DNA of 64,000 bases from Martinezella lusitana (GCF_016901135.1 NZ_JAFEVL010000030.1:369882-433881); one strand, 5' to 3'; positions 34,812-44,733 are shown, counted from the stretch's first letter. Translations and numbers: made by a program. The notes: a model not told the origin generated them from the sequence alone.

Positions 34812-36116
34812 GTGCGCCCGGCCCGTCTCGATCGCGTCGTTGTCATTAACGATCGCTCCGCCAGGATAGGCGGAGCATCGAACCTGGCGATCCTTTCGGC
34901 TGATTTGCTGCAGGACGCAGGGATCGCGGTAACCTATTTTGCCGGAGATGCCGCCGGTTCCGATCCGCCGGCGGCCGATACCATCAATCTGGACACCCGG
35001 CCGCTGATGCAGCAGACGCGTATACACGCCATGACCAGCGGCCTTTACAGCCGCCATGCCTATGCCGCCCTGCAGGATCTGATCGCCCGCATCGATACGC
35101 CTGGCACCATCTACCATGTGCACGGCTGGTCGAAGATTCTCTCGCCTTCGATCTTTCGAGCGCTCTGGCCTGTGCGCGAGCGTGTCATCCTGCACGCCCA
35201 TGACTATTTCCTGTCCTGTCCGAATGGCGGATTTGCCAACTATCGCAAGAATCAGGTTTGTCCGCTGACGCCCATGTCGGTCCAGTGTCTGACGACGAAC
35301 TGCGACAAGCGCGGGTACCACGAGAAAGTCTGGCGATCAACGCGTCATCTGTTGCGGGAGTATTTTTATCCTACGCGGCAAATACCGGCCAATATCGTTG
35401 TCGTGCACCAGCGCATGCTCGATTATTTCGAGCGCGGCCAGATGCGGACAGCCAATATTGAAATAATCCGCAATCCCGTCGAACCATTTTTGGAACGCCC
35501 CATGGACCCGTGGAAGAAACGTGATTTCTTCTTTGTCGGCCGGCTGGAGCCCGAAAAGGGATTTGAAGACGCTGCGATCGCAGCGCGCCTTGCCGGCGTG
35601 AAACTCCACGTCATCGGGGACGGTGCCGGCCGCGCGCGTCTGGAAAAAGACTATCCCGAAGTCGTCATTCACGGCTGGAAAACCAAGGATGAGATTCGGG
35701 ACATCATTGCTCAAGCGCGCGCGCTCGTCGTGTCCTCGCGCGTTCCGGAACCTTTCGGGCTTGCCGCGCTGGAGGCCGTTACCAGCGGCATCCCCGTCAT
35801 CCTTCCCGATGCGGCGCTCCTGGGCGACGAGCTCGAGGCGCTCGGATGCGGGCTGACCTTTCAGAGCGGCAAGGTGGAAACGCTCGCGAGCGGGATGCGT
35901 CGGCTGGCCAATGACGACATGCTGGTTCGTTGGATGAGCGTCAATTGCATCCGCCAGTCAGGCGAGCTAGCGCACACGCCGGCATCCTGGCGCGATGCGC
36001 TTCTTGTCCTCTACGAGCACATCCTGAAACAGGCAAACACCACCAGGACGGGCGAAAATGTGCCAGCGCGCAGTGATTTTCCGGTCGCCCGTCAGGTGGT
36101 CGACGAGACAAGCTAA
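34812..36116 (+). CDS. Group 1 (GT4-type) glycosyltransferase
   Basis: The 434-residue product starts with GTG at 34812, 4 bp after the ExoP-fusion stop. It has a GT4 N-terminus (IGGASNLAILSADLLQ), a Cys-rich insertion typical of some rhizobial GT4 enzymes (LSCPNGGFANYRKNQVC with QCLTTNC), the FFVGRLEPEKGF donor-lobe start, and EX7E in PEPFGLAALEAVTSG. It adds a sugar to the EPS repeat unit at the cytosolic membrane face. It is clearly part of the export/co-polymerase operon. Confidence 0.9.
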   Translation: MRPARLDRVVVINDRSARIGGASNLAILSADLLQDAGIAVTYFAGDAAGSDPPAADTINLDTRPLMQQTRIHAMTSGLYSRHAYAALQDLIARIDTPGTIYHVHGWSKILSPSIFRALWPVRERVILHAHDYFLSCPNGGFANYRKNQVCPLTPMSVQCLTTNCDKRGYHEKVWRSTRHLLREYFYPTRQIPANIVVVHQRMLDYFERGQMRTANIEIIRNPVEPFLERPMDPWKKRDFFFVGRLEPEKGFEDAAIAARLAGVKLHVIGDGAGRARLEKDYPEVVIHGWKTKDEIRDIIAQARALVVSSRVPEPFGLAALEAVTSGIPVILPDAALLGDELEALGCGLTFQSGKVETLASGMRRLANDDMLVRWMSVNCIRQSGELAHTPASWRDALLVLYEHILKQANTTRTGENVPARSDFPVARQVVDETS

Positions 36117-36249
36117 GCTTGCGGTCAGCCTTGTGTTCGCGGCTCTACGCCAATGGGACTAGGTCAATGCCCGTAGGGTCAATTGTAAAGGGCGATGGCA
36201 GCTGCCAGCTTTGAGAAAAGGATTCAGCAGGTGGTAAGGGGTCTGAAAC

Positions 36250-36942
36250 ATGCTATCGGCTTTTGATGGCTTTGCCCATGGCGAGCAATCGCTTCGCGAT
36301 TTGAAACGGACAGCACGGCGCAGCCGTTCGAAACGCCTTGTCGACCTTATTCTTTCTGGCGCGGGATTGCTGTTTCTTGCGCCGGCGTTTCTCGTCATTG
36401 CAGTCGCATTGCTCTTGGTTGACGGCCGTCCCATCATCTATCGCCACACCCGCATCGGCCGTGACGGCCGACCATTTGAATGTCTGAAATTCCGCACCAT
36501 GCGCAAGGACTCCGACCGGCGGCTGGCGGAACTGCTCGAACGAGATGCGCAGCGAAAACAGGAATGGCTGTCGACACAGAAACTGATGAACGATCCGCGC
36601 GTACACTGGCTTGGAAAATATCTGCGCATGAGCAGCGCGGACGAGCTGCCGCAGCTATTGAACGTTCAGCGCGGCGAGATGAGCCTGGTCGGGCCTCGTC
36701 CAGTCGTGGCCTCGGAACTCGAACGCTATGGCGCGCACCTCCACTGCTATCTGGCGCTGCAACCGGGCATCACCGGCCTCTGGCAGGTCAATCGCTGCGC
36801 GGAGACCACCTATGAAGAGCGCGTGCAATTCGATGTGGATTATTACCATAGCCGCTCGCTGCGCATCGACCTGGCCATTCTCATCAGAACCGTCGGCGTC
36901 GTGCTGCTTGCCCGCAATGAAAAAGAACGTCTTACCAAATGA
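36250..36942 (+). CDS. Initiating sugar transferase (ExoY type)
   Basis: The 230-residue enzyme belongs to the bacterial polyprenyl-phosphate sugar transferase family: one hydrophobic helix (ILSGAGLLFLAPAFLVIAVA), then FECLKFRTMRKD, GKYLRMSSADELPQLLNV and MSLVGPRPV, and a final PGITGLWQVN. It transfers the first sugar phosphate onto undecaprenyl phosphate, starting the repeat unit. AAGGGG lies upstream of the ATG. Its short ExoY length, rather than the long WbaP/ExoE type, fits rhizobial EPS. Confidence 0.92.
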   Translation: MLSAFDGFAHGEQSLRDLKRTARRSRSKRLVDLILSGAGLLFLAPAFLVIAVALLLVDGRPIIYRHTRIGRDGRPFECLKFRTMRKDSDRRLAELLERDAQRKQEWLSTQKLMNDPRVHWLGKYLRMSSADELPQLLNVQRGEMSLVGPRPVVASELERYGAHLHCYLALQPGITGLWQVNRCAETTYEERVQFDVDYYHSRSLRIDLAILIRTVGVVLLARNEKERLTK

Positions 36943-37096
36943 AGAACATGGCAACAGCAATCCATACGATCAGGCAGAATATCACGATCATCCAGCGAAC
37001 CACGTATTTCCGGTGTGATTGGCCTGCCCGCCCTTCGGCGATGCGATCGCGATCCTGGTTGTCGTCTTTCATACGCTGCTCTGCATGGTGTTTCAT
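36932..37096 (-). CDS. Small single-span membrane protein
   Basis: This 54-residue frame on the minus strand encodes a charged start (MKHHAEQRMKDDNQDRDR) and a hydrophobic C-terminal helix (WMIVIFCLIVWIAVAMFFIW) that ends the protein. Such tail-anchored small proteins occur beside EPS genes. The ribosome site is weak, and an in-frame GTG lies at 37117. It overlaps the 3' end of the ExoY-type gene by 11 bp. The rest of the 36943-37381 gap shows no other gene. Confidence 0.45.
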   Translation of the reverse strand: MKHHAEQRMKDDNQDRDRIAEGRAGQSHRKYVVRWMIVIFCLIVWIAVAMFFIW

Positions 37097-37381
37097 GATC
37101 GTTGCCGACAAGTCCACTCTCTATGGCCGACAAACCCGATCCGGTCGCGGCTCCCAAGACGGTATTTTCTATAAAACAAAGTCGTATAGTCTCGGCTTTT
37201 CCCTCTTAGACGCAGCATCCCATGGCATGGAATCATGTCCTGAATGGGAACCCTACAAATTTTATCTGACGCAAAACTGGATTATTCCACCGATATTCAC
37301 ACAATATAGTGCCAATATTGGGAGGCCAAGGGTCAAGAGGGACATATTGTTCTTTTGCGACCTGAGACAGGCGGTGCGCTG

Positions 37382-38902
37382 ATGGACGGCCTGCCGTTGC
37401 ATCCCAAAATCTCCAGCCGCGCCAGAGTGCAGCGGTGGCTTCGTTCCCGCCTGCCATCGATCGTCGGGGACGGTGCTTCGACGCTCGGCTCGAAAGTCGT
37501 CTCGCAGGTCGTACAGCTGCTCGTTTTCCTCGTTGCGGCACGCATGCTGGAGTCGGCCGAATTCGGCCTTTACGCTTACAGTTCCGCCATCGTGGTCATG
37601 CTCGTCGTCATCGCGGAAGGCGGTTGGGGCGAGTTTGTGATGAAGAGGGATTGCACCGATCGTGAACTCGATCAGATCGGGACGATATCGATCATCGCCG
37701 GCGTGCTGGTCACGATTGCCGGCCTGTCGGCTGCTGCTCTCGCCTGGTTCCTTTTGCCACGATCCGACGAGGCGTTTCTCCTTGTTCTTTTCAGCTGCTG
37801 GTTCCTGCCGTCGTCTCTCTATGCCGTCTACGACGGGCTATTGGTTGCGCGGGGGCTTCTGCGCAAACAGGCCGCCATCCGCATTGCGAGTGAAGTGGTA
37901 GGACTTTGCGTGACCATGCTCGGCCTATGGGCGGGATGGAGTATATTTTCGCTCGCCGCTGGCCGGCTCGCGGCGCAATTGGTTTGCCTTGGTAGCTCCA
38001 TCATCGCGCTCAACTGGTATCCAAAGCTCTACCTGACATGGCCTTTCGCGCGGGAGATTCTCGAATTCTCCAGTCACATCCTGTCGAACCGGCTGATCCT
38101 CTTCCTGCGCTCCTATTCCGGCACGCTGGCGATCGGCAGTTTTCTAGGCCTTGCCGAGGCAGGCTACTACCGTGTCGCCGAGCGCATCATTGCGGCCTTT
38201 TCCGAACTCATAGGCGAGCCGGCGCGCATGCTTGCCTGGACGCTGTTTCGCCGCTCCGCGATGATACCGGATTCCAACGGAACGCCTAAGCGCGATATCG
38301 GCGCGTCCGCAACGGCTTTCATGACGGTCCTCATGGCGATTTCCGCGCCGATCTATCTCGGCCTCTCGCTCATCTCGTCCAATCTGATCGACATCGTGCT
38401 TGGCGATAAATGGGCGCCGGCGGCAATTCTCGTGACGATCCTATCGATGAAGCAGGTGCTGCTAACGCCGGGTTACGTCACCGAGGCGCTCCTGTCGCTG
38501 TCGGGCAATATCCGGCGCATGCCTCCGACCTTGCTGCTCAATGCTGCTGTTTCGGTCGGTCTCATCTTGCTTCTGGCACCCTTCGGTGTCGAAGCGGCCG
38601 CCTGGGGCCAATGTGTCGCCTCCCTGATCTCCTTTCTGACGTCGATGCATCTGCAGCGACACTACGGCGGCCTTGGCTGGGGGCGCGTCATGCGCAAAAG
38701 CGGCTACGTCGCTGTCGCGATCCTGCTGATGGCGGCAACAGTCTATGGGCTCGGCTACTACGCCGAAGTCTGGAACATGCGGCGGGTCCTAACGGTCATG
38801 CTGCAAGTGCTGATGGGAGGAGCAATCTACGTCCTGGTGCTTGCGGCTCTAAAGAAGCTGATGGGGGGCACGGCTTCGATCCTGTCGCCCAGCCAACCGT
38901 AA
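37382..38902 (+). CDS. Polysaccharide flippase (Wzx/MATE-type)
   Basis: The 506-residue membrane protein has about 12-14 predicted helices and the Wzx-family start (STLGSKVVSQVVQLLVFLVA, then AARMLESAEFGLYAYSSAI). It moves the lipid-linked repeat unit across the inner membrane for polymerisation. The ATG at 37382 is preceded by AGGCGG; a TTG at 37355 is in frame but less likely. A LIC12133-like gene follows 13 bp later. Together with the Wzy-type gene at 60188 it completes a Wzx/Wzy pathway split by the NRPS block. Confidence 0.9.
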   Translation: MDGLPLHPKISSRARVQRWLRSRLPSIVGDGASTLGSKVVSQVVQLLVFLVAARMLESAEFGLYAYSSAIVVMLVVIAEGGWGEFVMKRDCTDRELDQIGTISIIAGVLVTIAGLSAAALAWFLLPRSDEAFLLVLFSCWFLPSSLYAVYDGLLVARGLLRKQAAIRIASEVVGLCVTMLGLWAGWSIFSLAAGRLAAQLVCLGSSIIALNWYPKLYLTWPFAREILEFSSHILSNRLILFLRSYSGTLAIGSFLGLAEAGYYRVAERIIAAFSELIGEPARMLAWTLFRRSAMIPDSNGTPKRDIGASATAFMTVLMAISAPIYLGLSLISSNLIDIVLGDKWAPAAILVTILSMKQVLLTPGYVTEALLSLSGNIRRMPPTLLLNAAVSVGLILLLAPFGVEAAAWGQCVASLISFLTSMHLQRHYGGLGWGRVMRKSGYVAVAILLMAATVYGLGYYAEVWNMRRVLTVMLQVLMGGAIYVLVLAALKKLMGGTASILSPSQP

Positions 38903-38915
38903 CGAGGAGATCACG

Positions 38916-39737
38916 ATGGCAACCCTATCCCTGTCCGGCAACACACGCTCCATTCTGAAGGGCGCGGCACAGAGGGCTGCACACGCGCTTTCACCCCTGC
39001 GGGCGGCAGCAGGGCGCTTGCACTATCTTTCGCCTCTCCCACGACGATTTACAGGCGCCTACGGCACCTTTGAGGCGGCCATGACAGCCGCCCGCCGGCA
39101 GCCGATGGCCGGCTATGATCACGAGGAAATCGCAAGCGTCTCCTTTGCCAAAATGTGCCAGGTGGCGCCATGGGACTATCCGGTGCTGTTCTGGATGCGG
39201 AGCCTGATGCCGACAGTGGATGGTCTCATCGATGCCGGCGGGCACATGGGAACGAAATATCGTGCCTTTCGGCCGTTGCTGTCGCTGGATGGCTCCTTTC
39301 GCTGGATCGTCTACGATCTGGCAGCCATCGTTCGAGCCGGCCGAAGCTTGGCCGAGCGTGACGGATTGACCGGCCTTTCCTTTGTCGACCGGATCGAGGA
39401 TGCCGGCGCAATGCCGTTGTTCCTGGGATCCGGGCTGATGCAATATCTTGATATGCCGCTGTCTGATCTGCTGAAGCGCCTGCCAAGTCTGCCGACCCAC
39501 CTGATCCTCAACAAGGTTGCCCTTCGCAAGGGCGGAGCCGTTGTCACGCTCGAGCGGATCGGTAAGACTCATGTGCCTTATCATATGCGCGACGAGGCTA
39601 CCTTTATCGATGATGTAACCGGGCTCGGCTATCGGCAGGTCGATCGCTGGTCGATCCCCTCGCTGTCGCATGTGATCGACACGCATCCGGAGCTGGGACG
39701 CAGCGAAAGCGCCGGCTTCTACTTTCGTTTGGACTAG
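38916..39737 (+). CDS. Methyltransferase-like EPS protein (TIGR04325 / LIC12133 family)
   Basis: The 273-residue product matches the LIC12133-like family found in polysaccharide clusters: FTGAYGTFEAAMTAA near the start, LIDAGGHMGTKYRAFRPLL as a weak SAM-like motif, LFLGSGLMQYLD, and TLILNKVALRKGG-type strands near the C-terminus. These proteins are predicted methyltransferases, but the activity is unproven. It follows the flippase gene by 13 bp on the same strand. It would modify a sugar or lipid intermediate. Confidence 0.75.
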   Translation: MATLSLSGNTRSILKGAAQRAAHALSPLRAAAGRLHYLSPLPRRFTGAYGTFEAAMTAARRQPMAGYDHEEIASVSFAKMCQVAPWDYPVLFWMRSLMPTVDGLIDAGGHMGTKYRAFRPLLSLDGSFRWIVYDLAAIVRAGRSLAERDGLTGLSFVDRIEDAGAMPLFLGSGLMQYLDMPLSDLLKRLPSLPTHLILNKVALRKGGAVVTLERIGKTHVPYHMRDEATFIDDVTGLGYRQVDRWSIPSLSHVIDTHPELGRSESAGFYFRLD

Positions 39738-39982
39738 GCCGCGGGCTCACAAACGCGTAGCCATGGGCGGATGCAAGCGAGCCTGACAAACGCGCCGGGC
39801 GCTATCATCAATCCGCCCCATCCATCATGATAGACCCCAATGGCCTGATTTTACTTCCGCTTTCGCGGAGCTACAGCCGACATAGCCGCATATGCTGTTG
39901 GACGCCTCTCGGTCGAAAACGACCAAAGCGGACAATTATGTGCTAGTCTCGCGAGCTATCAAACGGACGGAGGGTGGTGCCA

Positions 39983-40795
39983 ATGTTGGAAACGGACAAG
40001 GTGTTCGCTGGCTCGATTCCGGAAAACTACGACCGCTATATGGTGCCGTTGATTTTCGAGCCGTTCGCCGCGGATCTTGCACAACGAGCAGCGTCCTTGT
40101 CGCCAAGCGCCGTTTTGGAAATCGCCGCGGGCACCGGGGTTGTCACCCGCGCATTGGCGCCAAAACTGTCCCCTACCGCAAGCTATGTCGTCACCGACCT
40201 CAACCAGCCGATGCTCGACTACGCCGCTTCGCGACAAGCTCCCGACAGTCGCATCAAATGGCGCCAAGCGGACGCTCTGGCGCTGCCGTTTGAAAATGCG
40301 GCCTTCGACCTCGTTTGTTGTCAGTTCGGCGCGATGTTCTTTCCCGACCGCTCGGCTGCCTACCGCGAAGCAAGGCGAGTCCTGAAGCCCGGAGGGCGTT
40401 TTTTGTTCAACGTGTGGGATCGCATCGAGGAGAATGTATTCGCGGATGATGTGACGAATGCTCTCGCAAGGATTTTTCCGAACGATCCGCCGCGTTTTCT
40501 GGCACGTACGCCGCACGGCTACCACGATACGGCACTGATCCGTAGCGAGCTGGAGGACGCGGGCTTCTCCCGTGTGGTGATCGAGACGAGAGCCGAACAA
40601 AGCCATGCATCCTCGCCGCGCATTCCAGCCGTTGCTTATTGTCAGGGAACTGTTCTTCGCACCGAAATCGAAGCCAGAGGCGCGGGAGAACTGGAAGCCG
40701 CAACCGACTACGTTGCATCCGCGATTGCGGACAGACATGGCAGCGGCGAGGTAGCTGCCAAAATTCAGGCCCACGTCATCGTGGCTGTGGTCTAG
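39983..40795 (+). CDS. Class I SAM-dependent methyltransferase
   Basis: The ATG at 39983 follows GGAGGG. The 270-residue protein has motif I (VLEIAAGTGVVTRAL), an acidic post-I strand (VVTDLNQPMLDYA), QADALALPF and VLKPGGRFLF, typical of UbiE/Coq5-like methyltransferases. The acceptor is not evident. It lies between the EPS genes and the NRPS block with no close partner on its strand, so it may act on either product. Confidence 0.88.
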   Translation: MLETDKVFAGSIPENYDRYMVPLIFEPFAADLAQRAASLSPSAVLEIAAGTGVVTRALAPKLSPTASYVVTDLNQPMLDYAASRQAPDSRIKWRQADALALPFENAAFDLVCCQFGAMFFPDRSAAYREARRVLKPGGRFLFNVWDRIEENVFADDVTNALARIFPNDPPRFLARTPHGYHDTALIRSELEDAGFSRVVIETRAEQSHASSPRIPAVAYCQGTVLRTEIEARGAGELEAATDYVASAIADRHGSGEVAAKIQAHVIVAVV

Positions 40796-40900
40796 GTGTT
40801 GGAATATGCCTTCCGGCACTTCGCGACATTCCGCTGTTAAGCACCACTTGCGTCGCTCTCGGAGTGAAGCGGGCATGAACCGAATTTGTGAGTACACGCC

Positions 40901-42619
40901 CTAGATGTGATGCGTCGATAGCTGCCGATCGCGGATAGACGCCTTGCGCGACTCCTCGATCTGGTGGCGGCGCTTGAGATGATCGGCAAGCCGGATTGCC
41001 AGCGTCAGCACCATCAATGTCGGATTGGCATGGCCGGGAGTGGGAAACACCGAACTGCCGGCGACAAACAATCCGTCGATGCCGTGGACCATGGCGTTGG
41101 GATCGACGACGCTGGTCAATGGATCGGTACCCATGCGGGTCGTGCATGAGGGATGGGCCATGTCCATGAAGGCGGCAGCGCCGCTGTCGTCGGCTTCGAT
41201 CCAGTCCGCCAGTTGCGGCCGCGGCAAACCAACGCGATCAAATTCGTCCACCATGATTTGCGCGAACCGCTTGATGCTCTCGATTTCGCAGGAGCCGATC
41301 TTCCAATCGACGCGTGCCAGAGGCTGGCCAAGCCGATCCCGTTGCTTCGAGAGCGTAACGCGGCTTTCAGGATCGAGCCGTTGTTCCGCCATCGCGTCGA
41401 AACGCAGTTCGGTGGAGCGATGTGACAGACCCCGCTTGCGGATCAGCCGATTGTAGAGGCCGGACGTGATCATGGCCGGGGACGTTCCGATCGCCAAAAG
41501 ATCCTGCATGAATGTCTTGCTGGAACCATGGGCCAAGCGTTTGAGCGCCCCCCAGGGGTCGTGATCGGCATGGATCTGCACAGGATAGGCAGCGCAATTG
41601 GTAAGACCGTCCCGCGCCTGCATTTCGGGGCTCAAGGACAATCCCCTCAGATAGAAATGCGTTCGGCCTTCATGCGCCAGACCGTAGAAATTGAAATGCT
41701 CGGCGATGACGTCGATGTCATGCCCCGTGAAGCTGCAAAGTGTGGTGCGCGGATGGTCGCAAAGATAGCGGCCGACAACGTCATGCTGATTGCCGATGCC
41801 TGCACCCATCACCGAATTTGAGGCCAGCAGCAGACGCGCGTTCTCGATGCCGCCGCCACAAAGGACGATCGTGTTCGCATGTACGGTCGCCTTTTTGCCG
41901 GCAAGGCTTTCGACGCTCAGCGATGTCGGTCTGAGGCCCTGATCGTCGAGATTGATCTGCGTCACCGTCGCGTGCGTCAAGAAATCTATATTTGCCGCCG
42001 CGATGTCGCGCGCGAAGCGGTTGAAGCGTGTCGGCTCGCCGTGCCGATCCCGCGCGTGGCTGAATTGCCAGAAGAAGGAACGCAGAAACTGTTTGTCCAG
42101 GCCAAGTTCGCTTGGGCGCGAATGGAGCAGGCCAAAGAGCCGTTCATCATAGAAATTGGGGCCAAGGTTGAGCAGCTCCCCTGCCCGATCAAGGGCTGTC
42201 AGCAATTGATAGCGTGCAATCGGCCAACCGGAAAGCGGCAGCCAGGGCCGGTGGGCGAAGTCCATCTCGTCGAAGGCGGCGCACTTGCCGATCCAGGTAT
42301 GGCTGCTGCCGCCCAGGATGCGGTCGCGCAGCTCGAAGGCCGATACGTCATTCAGCCATGCCAGGTTGCCGGTATAGCCGCGTCCCGCCGGCTCAACGCT
42401 TTCTGAGGCTCGAGGTTCCCCAATGCTCTCAACCGCACTCAATGTCTGGGCCTCAGCCTCGTAGTCAGGACCGCCGCTCTCAAGGACGAGGACGCGGATC
42501 CGTGTGTCGGCAAGCTCTCGAGCGATGGCGATACCTGCCGGCCCGCCGCCGATGATGGCCACATCCGCAGCTATCTGAGTATTATCTAACATTGATCTGA
42601 GATCGATGATCGCCATCAT
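40901..42619 (-). CDS. GMC-family FAD-dependent oxidoreductase
   Basis: The 572-residue flavoprotein has the N-terminal FAD motif IIGGGPAGIAIARELAD, DRILGGSSHTWIGK, and the C-terminal GMC end with HPSCTTRMG and PGHANPTLMVLTLAIRLAD, holding the catalytic His and Asn. GMC enzymes oxidise alcohols or sugars to carbonyls. In this place it could oxidise a sugar of the EPS or a hydroxyl of the NRPS/PKS product. It is divergent from the DegT aminotransferase gene, and the pair could together turn an alcohol into an amine. Confidence 0.9.
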   Translation of the reverse strand: MMAIIDLRSMLDNTQIAADVAIIGGGPAGIAIARELADTRIRVLVLESGGPDYEAEAQTLSAVESIGEPRASESVEPAGRGYTGNLAWLNDVSAFELRDRILGGSSHTWIGKCAAFDEMDFAHRPWLPLSGWPIARYQLLTALDRAGELLNLGPNFYDERLFGLLHSRPSELGLDKQFLRSFFWQFSHARDRHGEPTRFNRFARDIAAANIDFLTHATVTQINLDDQGLRPTSLSVESLAGKKATVHANTIVLCGGGIENARLLLASNSVMGAGIGNQHDVVGRYLCDHPRTTLCSFTGHDIDVIAEHFNFYGLAHEGRTHFYLRGLSLSPEMQARDGLTNCAAYPVQIHADHDPWGALKRLAHGSSKTFMQDLLAIGTSPAMITSGLYNRLIRKRGLSHRSTELRFDAMAEQRLDPESRVTLSKQRDRLGQPLARVDWKIGSCEIESIKRFAQIMVDEFDRVGLPRPQLADWIEADDSGAAAFMDMAHPSCTTRMGTDPLTSVVDPNAMVHGIDGLFVAGSSVFPTPGHANPTLMVLTLAIRLADHLKRRHQIEESRKASIRDRQLSTHHI

Positions 42620-42831
42620 AGTATTCCCGTGTGTTATTTTACTTTTCTACCAGCATCGCAACGGTGCGGATAATCGTTCAATTGGCATATTCGTCGGCGA
42701 CGACTACCGATTTCGGATAGGTATACTCATTGAACATCGCGCCCTTCTTAGTCGGAAAGCCATGCTGAAAATGGCGGGAACAAGCGCTAGGCTCTTGAGG
42801 AGAATGCCGATTTCCCTGGGGAGTGAGAGTT

Positions 42832-44016
42832 ATGGCCAAGGTGGGGTTACGTGAATGGTTGGCGCTGGCGCCGGTATTTGCCTCTGGGAAGCTCGCGCGT
42901 TACAGCGACGAGACCGGTGGCCCGCTCGGACGCTTTGAAGCTGATTTCTGCGCCAAGTTCGGTGTGCGCCATGCGCTGACGATGAGCAGCGGCACGGGAG
43001 CCTTGATTTCGGCGCTGATCGCCGCCGGCGTCGGCCCTGGCGACGAAGTGCTGGTGCCGGCCTATACCTGGATTGCTACGGCCGCCGCCCCATTGGCGGC
43101 CGGCGCGGTCCCTATCCTGGTCGATGTTGACCAGACGCTGACCATGGATCCGGCCGATATTCTTCGAAAAATCACCCCCCAGACACGCGCGATCATTCCT
43201 GTCCATATGTCGAACATGGTTTGCAACATGGACGCCATCATGCGCATTGCCCGCGAACACAATCTGGCTGTTATCGAGGATGCCTGCCAGGCTGTGGGAT
43301 TGCGCTACAAGACCAAGCGGGTCGGCACGATCGGCGATTTCGGTGCGTTCAGCTTCAATCAGTTCAAGAATATAAATTGCGGCGAGGGCGGCGCCGTCGT
43401 TACCAACGATACGCGCCTGTTTGCGCGCGCGCGGATGTATCACGACATCGGCTCGATGTTTCGCGGCCATCTCGACAATGCCAATGAGCCTCCCATGCTC
43501 GGCGTGAATTTCAAGGCGAGCCAGATCCAGGGCGCCATGCTGAACGTACAATTGAAACGGCTTGACCCGATGATCGCGCGCATGCGCGAGCGTTACGACG
43601 TCATGAGTGAAATTCTTTCGAAGAACAAACGGCTGCGCATTGGCCCGCATAATGACATCGGCAACGCTGCCGGGCTGCACGTCATTTTTGAAACGTCTGA
43701 CGATGCCAAGCAATTTGCCGAGGAAAACAAGCGTGGCGTCTATCGCCTCTATGATTCCAGCCGTCACGTCTACACCAACTGGCAGCCGGTCTTGCAGCAG
43801 CGCACCGGCCACCCCGCGATGAATCCCTTTCTCTGGACGGACCGCAGGATCGAATACACGCCCGAATCCTGCGCGCAAACGCTGGATATCTTGAAGCGCA
43901 CTTGTCGCATCAGCCTCGGCGAGAACTACCCCGTGGCCCTGGTCGCCTACATGGCTCGGCGCATGGCGAAATCGACGCCACCGACCGCTGGCAGCCTCTT
44001 CTATGCAACGACCTAG
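42832..44016 (+). CDS. DegT/DnrJ/EryC1-family PLP aminotransferase
   Basis: The ATG at 42832 follows GGGGAGTG. The 394-residue enzyme has the sugar-aminotransferase plan: SSGTGALISALIAAGVGPGD, VIEDACQAVGLRYKTKRVG, and FSFNQFKNINCGEGGAVV holding the PLP lysine. These enzymes transaminate keto sugars or cyclic ketones. Its gene lies 9 bp before the PPTase gene and divergent from the GMC oxidoreductase. It may make an amino sugar for the EPS or an amino precursor for the NRPS. Confidence 0.92.
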   Translation: MAKVGLREWLALAPVFASGKLARYSDETGGPLGRFEADFCAKFGVRHALTMSSGTGALISALIAAGVGPGDEVLVPAYTWIATAAAPLAAGAVPILVDVDQTLTMDPADILRKITPQTRAIIPVHMSNMVCNMDAIMRIAREHNLAVIEDACQAVGLRYKTKRVGTIGDFGAFSFNQFKNINCGEGGAVVTNDTRLFARARMYHDIGSMFRGHLDNANEPPMLGVNFKASQIQGAMLNVQLKRLDPMIARMRERYDVMSEILSKNKRLRIGPHNDIGNAAGLHVIFETSDDAKQFAEENKRGVYRLYDSSRHVYTNWQPVLQQRTGHPAMNPFLWTDRRIEYTPESCAQTLDILKRTCRISLGENYPVALVAYMARRMAKSTPPTAGSLFYATT

Positions 44017-44025
44017 GGACCTAGC

Positions 44026-44733
44026 ATGGAGTTCATCGGCCCCGATACGATCGACGTCTGGACCTGGAGCTTGGACGTGCCGACGCCTGCGCTTGGTGCC
44101 TGCACTGTGCTGCTGTCCGTCGATGAATGCGCGAGAGCCATGCACTTCGCCCGTGAACGCGACAAACGGCGTTTTGTCGCCGCAAGGGCGCAACTGCGTT
44201 CCGTGCTGGGGCGATATCTCGGGCTTTCGCCGCAGTCGATATGCTTCACCTATGGCGATTATGGGAAGCCGTACCTTACCATCGACGGTGCCCCGCCCTT
44301 CTACTTCAATCTCAGTCACAGCGCCGATCTTGCGGTCCTTGCCATATCCGATTGCTACGAACTCGGCGTCGATATAGAGGAGATCCGCTTCCTGAAGGAG
44401 GACATCGCAAGGCGCTTCTTTTCGCACAAGGAATATCAGACCCTGCGAGCCCTGCCGGCGGCAACTTACCTTGATGGCTTTTATCGCTGCTGGACGCGCA
44501 AGGAGGCATTCGTCAAGGCACATGGAAGCGGATTGTCGCTACCGCTCGATAGCTTCGACGTCACGTTCGACGGGTTGGGCGAGCCAAGACTGGAGCGGCT
44601 GGAAGGCGATCCGGATGCGCCATCGAACTGGAGCATCCTGGAGCTTGAGACGCCGGTCAATTTTGCCGGTGCCGTCGTTGCCTCGACAAAGGGGCATCCC
44701 GTCCACCTGCGCTATCGAGGCGCGGACGTGTAG
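44026..44733 (+). CDS. 4'-phosphopantetheinyl transferase (Sfp type)
   Basis: The 235-residue enzyme shows the Sfp signatures: GVDIEEIRF (Mg site) and CWTRKEAFVKAHGSGL (catalytic Glu-Lys). It moves phosphopantetheine from CoA onto the carrier-protein serines of NRPS and PKS. The carriers in the adjacent block (one ACP and three PCPs) are its obvious substrates. It converges on the GINT1-like gene with no gap between the stops (44733/44734), supporting membership in the same gene cluster. Confidence 0.92.
   Translation: MEFIGPDTIDVWTWSLDVPTPALGACTVLLSVDECARAMHFARERDKRRFVAARAQLRSVLGRYLGLSPQSICFTYGDYGKPYLTIDGAPPFYFNLSHSADLAVLAISDCYELGVDIEEIRFLKEDIARRFFSHKEYQTLRALPAATYLDGFYRCWTRKEAFVKAHGSGLSLPLDSFDVTFDGLGEPRLERLEGDPDAPSNWSILELETPVNFAGAVVASTKGHPVHLRYRGADV

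Noticed and set aside
42847..44523. 558-residue minus-strand frame opposite the DegT and PPTase genes
   Set aside because: It spans two well-supported genes on the other strand and has no family motifs; a high-GC shadow frame.
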